A stretch of 64,000 nt of DNA from Aporrectodea caliginosa (lineage: Eukaryota > Annelida > Clitellata > Crassiclitellata > Lumbricidae). The translations under genes were made by a program, and so were the position numbers. Of the stretch, positions 63,857 to 64,000 are shown in pieces. Each line of letters opens with the position of its first letter. Position 1 is the first letter of the stretch. Below the pieces are notes generated by a model. The model did no database searches and was not told the DNA's origin. It worked only from the letters and a program-made list of their open reading frames with translations. The stretch covers positions 1-64,000 of the forward strand of contig JACEVL010000800.1 of assembly GCA_020284085.1 (NCBI GenBank), written 5' to 3'.

Positions 63857-64000
63857 CTGAAATTTACAAAAAAATACAATATATTTGGAATTGAATCAAG
63901 AATGATTTGAAGTTTACAGCAATCTTGGCTCACAACCAGATTGATAAAAACCACAAAACTGCCCTTCTCCGAGTTTTGCTTTATGCCTCATTTTTTACCC
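63857..64000 (-). other. LRIG intron running off the window
   Basis: No LRR-coding sequence is visible before the window edge, so the next upstream exon lies outside. Confidence 0.7.

Overview
The window is a piece of a metazoan nuclear genome: genes are split into short exons by long, AT-rich introns with GT/GC-AG junctions, and most of the remaining sequence is retrotransposon, SINE, DNA-transposon and Helitron debris. Gene content and the many TAGGCCTA palindromes suggest a marine invertebrate, perhaps a deuterostome; that assignment is an inference and is weak.

Three protein-coding genes could be assembled exon by exon, each with every junction phase agreeing. (1) UBE2N/Ubc13 (+, 6850-27883, five coding exons, complete, 151 aa) makes K63-linked ubiquitin chains. 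Its first intron uses a GC donor. (2) A periphilin-1-like gene (+, 37737-56678, ten coding exons, complete, 591 aa) has the periphilin/Lge1-type C-terminal helical domain of the HUSH silencing complex. It is joined in frame to an N-terminal RRM-like domain that human periphilin, as I know it, does not have. (3) The 3' part of an LRIG gene (-, 58043-63856, eight coding exons) encodes the LRR C-terminal cap, three Ig domains, a transmembrane helix and the cytoplasmic tail. The LRR exons lie beyond the right edge. Genes 2 and 3 converge tail to tail. All three human counterparts (UBE2N, PPHLN1, LRIG3) map to chromosome 12, so the window may retain ancient linkage.

Layout: 1-6300 holds SINEs, LINE 3' ends, a 347-bp hAT MITE with a perfect 8-bp target duplication, and a 440-bp foldback made of two convergent copies of a THAP-domain first exon. 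6850-28280 is UBE2N, whose 12.4-kb second intron contains a LINE interrupted by a SINE interrupted by a hAT-like transposon. 28280-37700 is intergenic and repeat-rich and includes the best-preserved reverse transcriptase of the window (minus strand, itself interrupted by a 1.36-kb insertion). 37737-56678 is the periphilin-like gene. Its intron 5 carries two tandem Helitron-like elements filled with a C/T-rich minisatellite, followed by a second minisatellite bounded by 27-bp inverted repeats. 58043-63856 is LRIG, with another Helitron 3' terminus in an intron.

The most interesting points are the RRM-periphilin architecture, the minisatellite-bearing mobile elements inside the intron of a silencing-complex gene, the THAP foldback, and the GC-AG intron of UBE2N.
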